The translations under genes were made by a program, and so were the position numbers. This document shows, piece after piece, positions 11,920-24,000 of a DNA stretch of 64,000 nucleotides. The DNA comes from Hemileia vastatrix (taxonomy: Eukaryota > Basidiomycota > Pucciniomycetes > Pucciniales > Zaghouaniaceae). The stretch covers positions 23,717,150 through 23,781,149 of the forward strand of contig JASXTE010000014.1 in the NCBI GenBank assembly GCA_030280995.1. Direction: 5' to 3'. The notes below the pieces were generated by a model, which saw only the letters and a list, made by a program, of their open reading frames with translations, did not search any database and was not told the origin of the DNA. Numbering within the stretch: the first letter of the stretch is position 1; the number at the start of each line of letters is the position of its first letter.

Positions 11920-13419
11920 TGTCAGCATGTATATCTCCAGGACTGAGTAAAAAGTGATTATAAGTTATGTTAAACACATGAACTATACATGGGAACAATA
12001 AATAAGAGTACACAAATAGTATACATAAGTAAAATTATGATAATACACAAAAAATGCCATTATAACACCTTATATACACGCATATATCCACCTTTTTTAG
12101 GTCTTATGTACTTAATATTAAGTTGGAATATGTTAGGGTAATCTTAAGAACCTTAAGTATAAGGCTAAATAATTTTTAAGTACACTTAAAGCTGTTATAT
12201 TCATTGTTTTATGCAAAAAACAAGAAATGCGCTTTATTTCACTTAAAAGTTGACTATATGCGCTATAAAATTGAGAATATCGAAATTGCGCTTTGACAGA
12301 TCAATTGGGCTCAATTAGAACTATTGATTTGGCTATTTAAATGCATAAAAATAACACTTTTCAAATTTGGTGTTTTTTATGCCAGAAATGGCTTCTGTGT
12401 ACTGGCCACATACTGCCTGCTTTTTTCCCGTGTGAATAGCTTCATTTTTAGCAAAGTTAGCTTTTTCACACTATAATTACCCCACATTCTACGCCCACTG
12501 TGGGGAAACACACTAAAATAGGCGACAGGCGCTTATTTAGTGTCCTAGCTTAATTAATAATGCATTGACCTTGTTTATATGCACTAATTTCATTAATAAC
12601 CTCACTCTTGGCACTTTATTTCATCACCATGCTTAAATTTGCCTAATTTTAGTCAAGGATTTACCCGTGCAAGCGCCTTCCAAGAAATGCATGTAGTTAC
12701 CCCACATCTCACACTCTTTTTTAAGTTTTTGGGTGGCTTCTCAGTCAATTTTGGTTATTTTTGAATGGGAATTTCACGTAGTATAATGTCAGGATTAGCC
12801 CCATTATTTCTACAGTAAATCCCCCTTATTATTAAGCTATTATTAACCTTAAAAAGTCCCCTTTAGTCTTTTATATCATTGTTTTATACGCATATACTCT
12901 CTTTTTGTCTTTTTCTTTAATTTTGATGGATCTCCCTTATTATTACAGTATTTTGGCGGTTGTTACTTGTCTAATTATGTCATGGGTCACTAGGGATTTT
13001 GATGGGAAGGTCTATTAGTTGTTTTGAGGCGTCATTAACTGTGTATTGGATGGTATATCAATGGATTTATTGGGGAACTCAGTGTGTATAAAAGGAGGAG
13101 GTTTTTGGGTCTTGTTTCTACATTCTTTATCATTACAATTTAACCAATATAAACAAATCAATTACAATACATATCAATTAGTACTTCTATAAGACTTTTT
13201 AATAGTATCTGAATTATATAATCTATTTTTCTACCAACTACTAAGATTGTAAGCCATATATAATAATAGTGAGAATTATATTACTGAGACCTTTATATTT
13301 GATTATATTTTATAACTTAGTGGATTAAAACTACAGTATTCATATAGGACCATTAAAATCTTCTAGAAAACTGACTATTCAAGCTAGTTCACGTCCTTGT
13401 ACTTGACCTTAGCCTGACA
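11920..13419 (+). repeat. gypsy1 3' LTR
   Basis: 1500 bp from TGTCAGCATG to CTGACA, preceded by the purine tract GGGTGGGCGAG. It pairs with 3717-5216, with about 19 substitutions, most of them C/A or G/T differences. 11741-11919 between the stop codon and this LTR is AT-rich 3' untranslated sequence. Confidence 0.95.
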
Positions 13420-16400
13420 AATATGCCCTTACTGTTTGCAATCTTGATCAGTTCCTGGATGAAAATAATCCTACTCCTTCTGATCCAGATCTTCTCTCTC
13501 TTTTCAAAATTAAGCAGAGGCAAACTAATACAATCATTAAAATGTATATGGACCGCGCGAATCAACATAAGTTTATATTGGACAATGATGCAGTTGAACC
13601 TGCTCAATTATAGACTCGAATCAAAAATCACCACACCTCAAAATCTAGCTAAAATTACTCTTATGTTATCAGTAAGCTGTTTAAGATTAAGTATATGGAA
13701 AGCAATCTTCTTGAGGCTATGGATGAATTTTGAGGAACCATAAAACTACTGCGTGACGTGGCACCCAATCTGTTCAAAGAAAACATTCTTTCCTACATAA
13801 TGGGCAACTAAGTACTCAACCTTCTCCCCGAGTCTTATCAAACCGCTGCTACTATCATTTTAAGCAAGTATGATATTACCAATCAAAGACCCACTATTGA
13901 AACCATATTTGCAGATGTTGAAACAGAAGTGACTTGTCGAAAGGTTCTCAGTACCTCTAACTCTACATCTGGTACTATTTTGACTGTGGTCACCAAAACT
14001 AGAATCTATTGCTCAAAAGGCAAACATAACCCATTGGCCCCTCATCCCAAATCCTCCTGTTTTCAATTACATCCGGAGAAACGTGAGGAATTTCTCGAGA
14101 GTAAAAAGGAACAGGAAACTAAAACCACCGAAGCTCAACATAAAGTTCTATCTGTTTTTGCCAATCTTCCCCTCAATCACGCCATCCTGGACAGTGGCGC
14201 TTCCTACTCTATATTCAATAACAGGGACTTATTTAAGCACTATGAGAACTCTAAAATCTCATTAACCCTGTCAAATGGGGATGAAATTCTTGCCCTCAGA
14301 CAAGGAAGAGTTTCATTTACCTCATCATCTGGCCAGGAATTGTCCATAAATTGTGTTCTATACATACCGTCAATTAAAGTCACACTAATTGCTATAGTGG
14401 ATCTCCTCAAAAATGGACTCTATCTTGAAAACAATAATGGGACTTTCAAAATCAAAGAGAAAGGGACAACTCTCATCGAATGTTCCACTAAGGGGAGAAT
14501 CATTAGCTTCCCATTAAGAAGCTATTCAATCTTTAATATCAATTTATCCGCATCAAAATGTGAAAATCTTAGTCTTCTTCATCACAAATTTGGACATCCT
14601 AGTAATGAAACCATGGAAATTATTTTTCCAGGTTTGAATTTTTCTCAATTCAATTGTGAAACGTGTGCTCTTGCTAAATCACATATCTTACCATTTTCCT
14701 GTTCTTTTCCATCACCCAAATCCCCTCTGGATGTCCTACATATGGACCAATGTGGACCAATCACTCCCAAATCTAATGGTAGAAAATCCTATTTCTATCA
14801 AATTGCTGACGGATACTCTTGATTTCAACATGTTTTCTTCTTGAACCTCAAATTTGAAACCTTCGAGAAGTACAAAGAATATGAAAATCTAGTAGAAAAT
14901 TAACTTGGTCAAAAAGTCAAATCTATTGTCTCTGATAATGGAGGAGAGTTCACTAGTAACAGCTTCAAAAATCATATCAAAAGCAAAGGGATTAATCATT
15001 TATTAACTGTACCATACACTCCTCAACAGAACCCTATTGCTGAGAGGGGGAATAGGACTTTAGTCGAAAAAGCAAGATGCCTACTTATTGAATCAGGTCT
15101 CAATTCTTATTGGTGGGCCAAAGCCATTAACACAGCCACCTTTCTTCTCAATATACTTCCTACTTTGGCACTTACAGGTCACAAGACCCCTTGGGAGCTA
15201 TGGTACAGAGAATCTAACAACATACCAAGAAAACTTCATCCCTTCGGCTCTGATGAAGTTTACTATCAACAGAAACAGTACAGAAATGGCAAATTTGATG
15301 GAAGTGGGTCCGAGGGAATATTCCTTGGTTATTGTGAGGGTCATATAAATTATCAAATTTATTCCCCAAGTACTGATTCTATTACAATCACCCACAATGT
15401 TGAATTTTTAAATACCTTTGAACTAGCTCCTAAAATATCAAAAGGAAGTCCCATTGACACATTAATATTTCCAGATTTGGTTTTCACCAAAATCCATTCG
15501 AGTGAACCGCTCTCTAAATCAACAAATCACAAAACTGAAAAATTCAACATTCCCACCTTCACAGAAATCGTCGATACAGATGCTCCTGAAAATGTTCCTC
15601 CCTTACCTTCTGCTCCCAAAAACTATGCTTACATAGACAAAAATGCCAGACCAACTAAGGAAATTTCTTCTGATATTAATCCTGCCAATATTCTTCAAAC
15701 AAACTGACAAGGGAATCCTCTATGTCTTACTATAACGCCTTATAATACTCTGAAAAATTACTATGAAGCCATTAATTCACCTGAAAGTGATGAATGGCTC
15801 AAAGCTATTCAATCTGAACTCACAAGTATAGCTAAACATCAATTTTGGGAAGAAGTTTCACCACCTAGTCACAATCATCTCTTAGGGACTACCTGGACAT
15901 TCAAAAAGAAGACCGATGCCAAAGGTAACATAATTTAATACAAAGCCAGGCTATGCGTGCAAGGCTTTTCTCAAATAGAGGGTATTGAATATAAAGAAAC
16001 ATTCACACCCACAGGGAGATTACCTAAATTACAATTCTTACTCGGTGTTGCGGCATTCAAAAATTGGGAGCTACATCAAATAGATGTTAAGTCTGCTTTT
16101 CTACATGGGGAACCAGAAGAAGATATTTATCGCCGATTTCCCAGCGGTTATTCACCCTCAAAGAGCAAAAATTGCTTGTTCCTCAAGAAGTCTTTGTATG
16201 GTCTTAAACAGAGCCCTAGATGCTGGTATTGCAAACTATCTTCCTTCTTTAACGACATCAATTTCAAAGCTAGTAAAGCCGATCCCTGTCTTTTCTACAA
16301 TAATGACTCCTCAAATCTTTGTTATGTCTATATCCATGTTGATGACCTAATCATAGGCAAACCATCCATCCAAGACTTCAAAAACAAAATATCTCAAGTG

Positions 16401-17265
16401 TTCAACATGGATGATCAAGGCAAACTTAAATGGGTATTAGGTATGAAAGTTGACAGGGATAGAAATGCTAAAATCATCTCCTTATCGCAGACCCTTTACA
16501 TCAATAAACTTCTCAATGAATTCAACCATCTGAACTGTCAACCTACCTCCACTCCCTTAGTTCCAAATTCTCACCTAACAAAAGGCTCAACCAAGCAACT
16601 TACCCACTTAATAGATTATCAAAGAGCTATAGGTTTACTCAATTATCTTGTAATTTTTACTCACCCTGACCTCTCCTTTGCTGCGAGTTCCTTGGCTCAA
16701 TATCTAAACGATCCATCAGATGAAAAAATTAATGCTTTTTTCCACATATTAAGATATCTTCAACTTACAAAAGACTATTGTTTAAAATTAGGTTCAGTAG
16801 ACATGAGCAAAATTGATCATCTTACCGGTTATGCTGACACAGATTAAAACAAAGCTGAAGATTCTAAATCCACCTCTGGCACCTTAGTATTCCATCTTGG
16901 CCTGATCAGTTGGAGATCTTCCAAACAGCAATCAGTAGCACTATCCATGTCCAAATCTGAATATTATGCAATGACTGAATGTGGTCAGGACCTCATATGG
17001 ACAAGGGAATAATTTCACGACTTCAATATTCACCTCACTAGTTCTTGCCTCATAGGCGACAATCAAGGAGGAATAAATTTAGCTCTCAACCCACTCTATC
17101 AACACCAAAGTTTGCTGGTTAGGTGAGCAAGTAAATAACATCGAATTCAAAATTAAATACATTCCCACTGGTAAAATGGTGGTGGACATACTTACTAAAT
17201 CATTGCCTAAACCAAAACATCATCAATTTTTAAAAAGTCTGAATTTAAAACCATTTCTGTCTTGA
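13420..17265 (+). pseudogene. copia gag-pol remainder (protease, integrase, RT, RNase H)
   Basis: Continues Gag from the gypsy1 junction. Recognisable in order: a Cys/His motif (YCSKGKHN...C at about 14005-14060), protease DSGAS (about 14190), integrase HH-CC (LLHHKFGHP...CETCALAKSH, about 14575-14685), the first catalytic Asp in HMDQCGP and the second in SDNGGEF (about 14930). These are followed by the TPWELWY region, RT with QIDVKSAFLHG (about 16077) and YIHVDD (about 16330), and RNase H (GYADTD, about 16830, then SWRSSKQQ). Stops or shifts at about 13740, 14821, 15706, 15938, 16845 and 17010 make it a pseudogene. Integrase before RT is the copia order. Confidence 0.92.
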
Positions 17266-17276
17266 GCACGGGGGAG

Positions 17277-17301
17277 TGTTAATATAGACATATTTTGGAT
17301 A

Positions 17302-17336
<35 letters not shown>

Positions 17337-17480
17337 TTTCCTATGCATATCTAGTTATTAAGATATTAATTTCTACTTTACATTATTTATAGACCAGCAG
17401 GTGTTTTCACACGCCATATTCCTTTTGTCTCTATAACCTAATCATTGACCTAACAACATGATAGGTTGAGCATTATGTAT
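17277..17480 (+). repeat. copia 3' LTR, left part
   Basis: Matches the first 186 bp of the 5' LTR, with an expanded (AT)n at about 17306-17334. It ends at the LINE insertion point; TGAGCATTATGTAT at 17467-17480 is the left copy of the LINE target duplication. Confidence 0.93.
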
Positions 17481-17643
17481 TTTTTTTTTTTTATGTTCTT
17501 ACAATCTCACCCAACGAGGGGCATGAAGGAAAAGGCAAAAAGAAAGGGGGAAATAACTAGGTACAAAGTTTTAGGGAGAGCAGTAGGGAGAACTCATGGC
17601 AATTAGGAGGGCACAAAGGAAGAGGAGAGGAAAAGTACTGGAA

Positions 17644-18786
17644 CTAATGGGATAAAGGTAAGTTATTAGGAAATCTACCAGTCTCTACTAAAAACTTAGC
17701 CACACTACTGATAGCCAGAGAAGAAGTGAGAAGAGAGGAAGTAGAAATAGACAACTTGTGTTTGGAGAACTCCTTAAGTAATGTCAATCGAGAAATAGCG
17801 TGAGTAGGGAAATTGAGTAGCACGTGTTCTGGAGTGTCAGGAGCACGAAAATCACAAAGTGGGCATAAGGGCCAATCAGCCGCTTTGAACTTGAATAGGT
17901 AATGTCTGAGTGGGGAGTGGCCTGAACGACACTGAATGAAGGCTGTAGCTTGAGCTCTGGGAAGGGAGGAGAGCGCCTTGAAAAGAGCAACAGGCTCAAA
18001 TTTGCCTCGCAGCTTCTTAAGGTTGTCTGAGGATGGAGGGTGGAAAAGGAGTGAGGAGGAGTGAGATTTAAGGAAGGATTTTAACAAGGAACCAGAGGGG
18101 GGGGAGGGGAAAATGAAGTGAAGGACTCAGCAGAGGAAGCCAGAGGGTGTGATCCATTGGCCAGGGCGTCGACCAGTTCGTTTCCAGGGATGCCAAGATG
18201 ACCTGGGCACCACAGAAGCGAAATCTTTATGGATGGATTGAATTTGAGGATGAGTAAGGAGGTTTGAATAATATCTTGGAGGATAGAAGAGTTAGGTGAA
18301 GGAGAGGAGAGGTTTGAAAGATGAAGGATAACTGATTGGTTGTCCGTGACAATGGTGAGGGAGGGAAGGAGGCAAAGGAAGGGATTGGAAAGAAATAGGC
18401 AGAGGCCAAGAAGAATGCCAACCAATTCCGCCTCAAAAACCGAATATAGGGAGGCATCACCCAAGCGGTTAAGCAAAGGGTGGGGAAAGCTTGGGTCAAA
18501 GGCAGCAGCAAAAAGGCCATTTGCTGACTTAGAGCCGTCCGAATATACGAAGTGAGAGCATAAAGGACGAGAGTCTAGGGAGGATAAAATTTGGGAGAGC
18601 GCCTCCTGTTTAGAGGGGGCAATGATTGGATTGAAAAGAGGGGGAGCCCAAGGAGGCCAGGAGGCAAGAGAGCAAGAGTCCATGGTGTCAAGAGGGAAGT
18701 GAGGAGGGAAAAGACGAGATGAAGTAAGGGCATGAAGTGGGTGGGGGTGGAGTTTTGGAGGGATTGAGTAAATTAAAGACTTGGCT
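17644..18786 (-). pseudogene. LINE ORF2, C-terminal part (RNase H and Cys/His domain)
   Basis: Continues ORF2 beyond the gypsy2 insertion. Reading 18786 downward joins in frame to the codons ending at 27612 when one target-site copy is removed. RNase H residues are visible: YSDGS, the Glu of FEAEL, TDNQS and the WCPGHLGIPGNE block. A one-base shift at an 8-G run (18097-18104) moves to a second frame, 18087-17644. That frame carries a CPLC...H motif typical of the C-terminal zinc domain of these LINEs and ends in a stop at 17644. Confidence 0.88.
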
Positions 18787-19963
18787 TGTCAGCCTAAATA
18801 TCCTTAGGACTGAGTATTTCTTATGCTTAAAATAAGATAACCTTAAGTAAATTAAGCTTATATCTTAAAAATAAGGTTAAAATAATAATATATATTATTT
18901 TATTATATATATATATAATTATTATTCTATTATATAATTTATAATAGTTTAAATAGCTTATCCATTGCCTAATAATACTTATTATGGTGTTAATGGAGTC
19001 ATAATATACTTATCTTAAGTGATATGAAGTAATTATTGACATACATAAGCTTATATGTATACATAAATCTCATATTCAGTGAAATATGCAGTATATTATG
19101 TATATTTAGGTATATAAGTGGGTTTTAGCCCCTTAATAGCCTATAACCTTTGTTTTTCTGCTTATTTTAGGTCATATGGACGAAATCAGTGGACTCACAA
19201 CGCCTACAGAAGCATAGACACCTATATCAGGCTCATACACCCAGTTTGGACAACTAAAATTACTTCCTTGGATGGTTATTCACGGATTTATGGGTTGGAA
19301 AGATGTTTTTGGGTTAATGTGGATGCTTGGGGATGTTATTGGGGGCTTGGACATTTTATTTGTTTCCTTTATATGCTTTTAGTTTCATTAAATCTCTTTT
19401 TGATCATTTATTTTACCTGTTTCTTTATGGTATCCGCTTTTATCTAGGTTTTCTATTTATGGTATGACTCTGTGTTATTATTAATAGTGATGGAGGGTCC
19501 TTACTGGAGTTCTGGGTGTTGAAACTGCTTGAAGTGGACGCCATGGGGAGGTGATGGGCCCTCACAGTGCTGTAATTGCCGGGGATAGCAGTGACATCAT
19601 CTGGATTGAAGGTCTGTGCACTCCAGTGGATTTGGGTATAAGTAAGGAGGGATTTTGACGGTTTATTATCATCATTCAATTACTACACTTCAAACAAACA
19701 CTACAATACAATTATTAGTATTCAGAAATATATTAATAAGCCCTTATAAATTGATATTATCTTTATAAAAGCTATAACTATATTTTATTCTTCTATTTTC
19801 CACTACTAGCACGCATTTAAATCCAAGTATTGTGAGTTTTATTTGAGTATAACTATTCTATTAGTCTTCCCCTGAGTTTTAATCACTAAATCATTTATTA
19901 ATAAGTAGTAGGACCATAAAATAACACTATTATATCATACTTATATACTAGACTATACTGACA
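18787..19963 (+). repeat. gypsy2 5' LTR
   Basis: 1177 bp, near-identical to 26456-27611. It carries an extra segment of about 20 bp near 19320-19345, a local duplication around GCTTGG. An open frame of 109 codons in both LTRs shows no recognisable domain. Confidence 0.95.
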
Positions 19964-19980
19964 ATTGGGGGTCTTTCCTT
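19964..19980 (+). other. gypsy2 putative primer-binding site
   Basis: ATTGGGGGTCTTTCCTT directly after the LTR aligns with the gypsy1 site. Leader 19981-20474 holds no ORF that I can support. Confidence 0.5.
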
Positions 19981-20474
19981 ATATTTTACTTATTATTTAG
20001 TATAAGCCTTGGGATGTGATTTTTACCTTAGTACAACTCAAAATTAACCAAATATTTGGGTCTGCTGCATATTAGTGGGTCATCATAGCTCATTGATTGC
20101 GGAAAAGAACCCTTATAATAATTGTACTAATTTTTTATCATAAAAATTAGATATTTACAGTAGTAACTGTACCCAATATAAACCCAATTTCACTTGGTAT
20201 TTGGACACCAATATAACACCCAATTAAATTGGTATTTGGCTAAAGCTTGGTAAGCTAATTATTCACCCTTATAGAGGTCTAGTTAAACTTATTATTATAT
20301 TTTTAACAGATTTTTTCGAATTTTTCTTATATTTTATTTAAATAAATAAAGATATAAATTCAGGGTAAGCTCCATTGCTTTTTTATTAGTAATATAATTA
20401 CTAATATCTTTTGTCTACTAATTCCATAGAGTTTTTTCCTTTTGTAGACGTAAAATATTGTTATTCTGAACAAT

Positions 20475-21021
20475 ATGAGTGCTCCCCAGGATAGTGTAAG
20501 TGAACAGCCTGCTTATAATACCAGGTCTAAAGCTAACAAAAACTTTCCAGGACATCACCATGGAGGGACAACAGTACCCCCAGCCAGAAAGCATGAGTAT
20601 AGAGGAAAAGGACGCCCTCTTAAAAAAGATAACTATCAAAAAGACGTCTCCTCCTCTTCAGGATCAACTGTCCCACCTGGCCAAACAGGTTCTGAAGTTG
20701 GAGGAATCAAAATCTCTCATGTTCAAAGAAGTAGAGCAGTTGCAAAACAATTTCAAGGTAGGATTTCAGCAGATGAATCAGGCAATGGCAGAATTAAAGG
20801 GAGGCCAGCCCAGTCAATCAAATCAGCAACCTCCTACCCAAGGAGGGTCCACTCACTCCCAGGAGAAAATCCTGGTAGACAAATGGAAATGGGACTGGTT
20901 TCACCAACAGTGGACAAGCCACAGTTGCAACAGGGATCCACCCCCTCATCTGACTTCCTCAGCTCACCCTTACAAGGGAAAAAAGCGCCAAAAATCAGGA
21001 CTGGAAACCATCCCTTGGTAA
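20475..21021 (+). CDS. overlapping spliced ORF of gypsy2 (homologue of 5888-6425)
   Basis: ATG 20475 and seven codons, then a 55-nt intron (GTAAGT at 20496, TTTCCAG ending 20550, branch-like GCTAAC). Exon 2 starts at 20551 (GACATCACC-ATG), in frame with an ORF closing at TAA 21019. The product is about 162 residues: MSIEEKDALLKKITIKK, a coiled-coil stretch, KWKWD and a basic tail ending Pro-Trp. Intron position, phase, the ATGGAGGG that follows and the final TTGG-TRAGT are shared with gypsy1. It fully overlaps the Gag N-terminus in another frame, and no domain is recognisable. Confidence 0.6.
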
Positions 21022-24000
21022 GTAACTTACCCTCTCAGATTAGACATAATACTGATAATTACAATATAGGTAATTCTATTGATGTTAAATCTGTACAAAA
21101 AATAGAGGAGGATTTAAGAAATTTAGGTTTTAGAGTAGATACACCTGACTTGTCTTTTGTCCATAATAACAGTACTATATACAATGATAATACAGTTAAT
21201 CCTCAGTTGCAACCACCTACTAGTGAGATGAGAAGTTCACAGGAGAGTGAGAGAATTGAAAAGGAGGACATGGAATATTTTAACAATAATCCAACTGTCC
21301 ATAGAATTGTTTCAGCATTGTGGAATAGAATGACTGATTGTGAGGAACAGACAGTTAAGCTCACTAGTGATACAATTTCATCCTTAACATTGAACATTTC
21401 TCAATTAGCAACACGTAATAAAGAATTAGAGAAAGAACATTTGTCTCTAACTCTTAAATATGATTCATTGAGTAATAAATATAATGACCTTTCAAACAAA
21501 TTTTGTGAGTTAGAAAAATTATATGAAACACATTTATTAAAAACTGAATCAAGAACAAAGTTATCTTTTGCACAGACAAATCAAAGTGTCTCTGAGCTGC
21601 TACAAAGATTAACTAAAGTTGAGATTGAAACTGCCAATCTACTGATGAACCAGGATAATCATAAGTATAATCAATATAATAATAATCCTTTCATTGGCAA
21701 AAGTGAATCTCATTCCTTCCCTGTACCACCACAATTAAAACCATCTGGTGGTAGTGTCAAATCTGAAAATGTAAGTCACAAATCCGTGCAGGAAGAAATA
21801 CAAGACCATTTATCAAAAGTGAATGAGTTGTTGAATTTACCTAAGATTAGTGAGATAAAATCCAATCAGAAGAACTGGCCTAAAATAGATCAGTAACCAA
21901 CTTATGATGGGGAAGCCAGCTCTGATTGGCAACATTTTATTCAAAGAATTGACAACTTGAAATTCTCATATAAGTTACCAGATGAAGAGATAACATCAAA
22001 ATTAATTTCTTTATTTAAGGATGTTGCTTTATTATGGTTTGAAGCTGTCTTAAGTGAGGGTAGAGACTACTCTTGGGCTGAATGGAAACAACTTATTGAA
22101 AAACAATTTGGAGGTTCTAAATTCAGGCTTACTCAGCAGAGACTGTATGAGAAGACTAGGTATAATCCGTTGAATGGTGACAAACCTATGGTATTTTTAA
22201 TGAATTTAAACAAAATATTAAAAGCCATTGAGCCTCATATGGATTTTAACTTATGGAAAGATAAGATAATATACAAATTACCTATATCTGTCAGAGACAT
22301 TGTTGTAGCTAGAACATTAAATGTTACTGAATATTCTGACTTTATTAATATTTGCAATAAAATATTATTAAACCATAAGTATGAATCAAGGTATTCCACT
22401 TATAAGCAAAATGTTGAACCTGTAAAAACTCAGAATTCAAAAACACTTCAGGAGAAGCAGAAAAAACCTACTGCACCTGTAGTACCTAAAAAGTATGAAA
22501 CAAATACTTGTTATAAGTGTAACAAACCTTGGGTCAAAGGTCACAAATGTGAGAAAAACATAAATATTGTTGAAAATCAACGTGAATCTGAAACTGAAAC
22601 TGAAAAAAGTAAAGAATCAAGTGATTATGACAGCAATATCTCATATAGTGATGAAAATGAAGTCTGTATGTTGGAAGATGATTTGTCCATCTTTGAAAAT
22701 CCAATATTAAATATGGACTCAAATGAATCTTTAATGAATTTTGAGGATGCTGAAATCATTAAGGATATACAAGCTGATAACTTTAGAATGACACCTATCA
22801 CGGTTCCAGCTATCATTTCTGGTGAAAATGTTAATATAGTATTGGACACAGGAGCTGCTGGTTCAGTTGTTTCCACTAATACATTACAGAAAATTGATAG
22901 TGAATATAAGTTTAAGCTTGAACCACTTCAAAATAAAAATTGGAGAGGTTTTGGATCAGTACTACACCCCATTGGTAAATACAAAGCTGCTGTTTTCTTT
23001 AAACACCAACATGGTTATGTAAGGGTAACTTGTGACTTTGTAGTAATGGATAATACTAATTGTAGTAACTGTTTTATCATTGGAAATGATATTCTGACTA
23101 AATTTGGTGTAAAATTAGACCCTGCTAATAATAATTTTACAATTGGCATGAATGGTAAAAGGAAATTTATAATAAATTCTTTTAACAAAGTCTTACACAT
23201 TGAGTCAGTAACAAATTCCCCGTCTAAAGGAAGAGAATCCAATGAGATGGAACTTCTGGAAACAGAAATTTCAAAAGCATCATTTGGCACTCAGATAAGT
23301 GAAACTGAGAAAGATAATATTTTGGAATTAATTAAAGCTTTTCCAATGGCTTTTGCACATGGTACAAATGAACTTGGCCTTGTAAAAGATCATGAAATGA
23401 AAATTAGTTTAACCTGTGATATGGATAATATTCCTGCTAGTCTTAAAAAGAAACCATACCCTGCTTCACCAATGAAGAGGAAAGACATAGAGGATAATAT
23501 TAAGATGTTATTAAAAATGAACATTCTTGAGAAGGTTGAAACTACACCAAAATATTGTGTAATATCACCAGTGCTGATTTCTTATGAACAAGATAAAGCA
23601 AGACTGTGCGGTGATTATAGAGCATTAAATACATTTACAGTAGATGATATTTATCCCTTGTCAAGGATTGCCTCTATACATGCTACCCTTAAAGGTGCTA
23701 AATATATAAGTTGCCTAGATGGAAATAAAGGGTACCATCAAATTCCTGTTGAAAAGAATTCACAGAACTTTTTGTTGATAACAACACACATGGGAATTTA
23801 TAAGTATGTCAGAATGCCATTTGGACCAAAGAATGCTCCATCAGTATTTCAAAAGTTAATGGATATAACATTCCATAATGAAATGATTGAGGGATGGTTA
23901 ATGGTATACATTGATGACATCATAGTGTTCTCTAAAACTTTTAATGAACACTTAATCCATTTAAGGAAAGTATTTCAGAAAATGGATGAAATAAAAATGA

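Larger units (their letters stand above)
3717..13419 (+). mobile_element. Ty3/gypsy chromovirus 'gypsy1', complete with two LTRs
   Basis: Bounded by 1500-bp LTRs beginning TGTCAGC and flanked by the 5-bp duplication AATAT (3712-3716 and 13420-13424). The interior holds a leader, a Gag-Pol frame ending in a chromodomain, and a G-rich purine tract before the 3' LTR. I count 19 substitutions between the LTRs (about 1.3%), so insertion was recent. Two in-frame stops in Gag-Pol (7922, 8180) and a damaged 5' LTR terminus (CTGAAA against CTGACA in the 3' copy) suggest that this copy is no longer autonomous. Confidence 0.95.

Noticed and set aside
19118..19447. 109-codon ORF present in both gypsy2 LTRs (also at 26786-27115)
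   Set aside because: Equality between LTRs only reflects their common origin. No domain, and it is disturbed by the LTR indel at its C-terminus.
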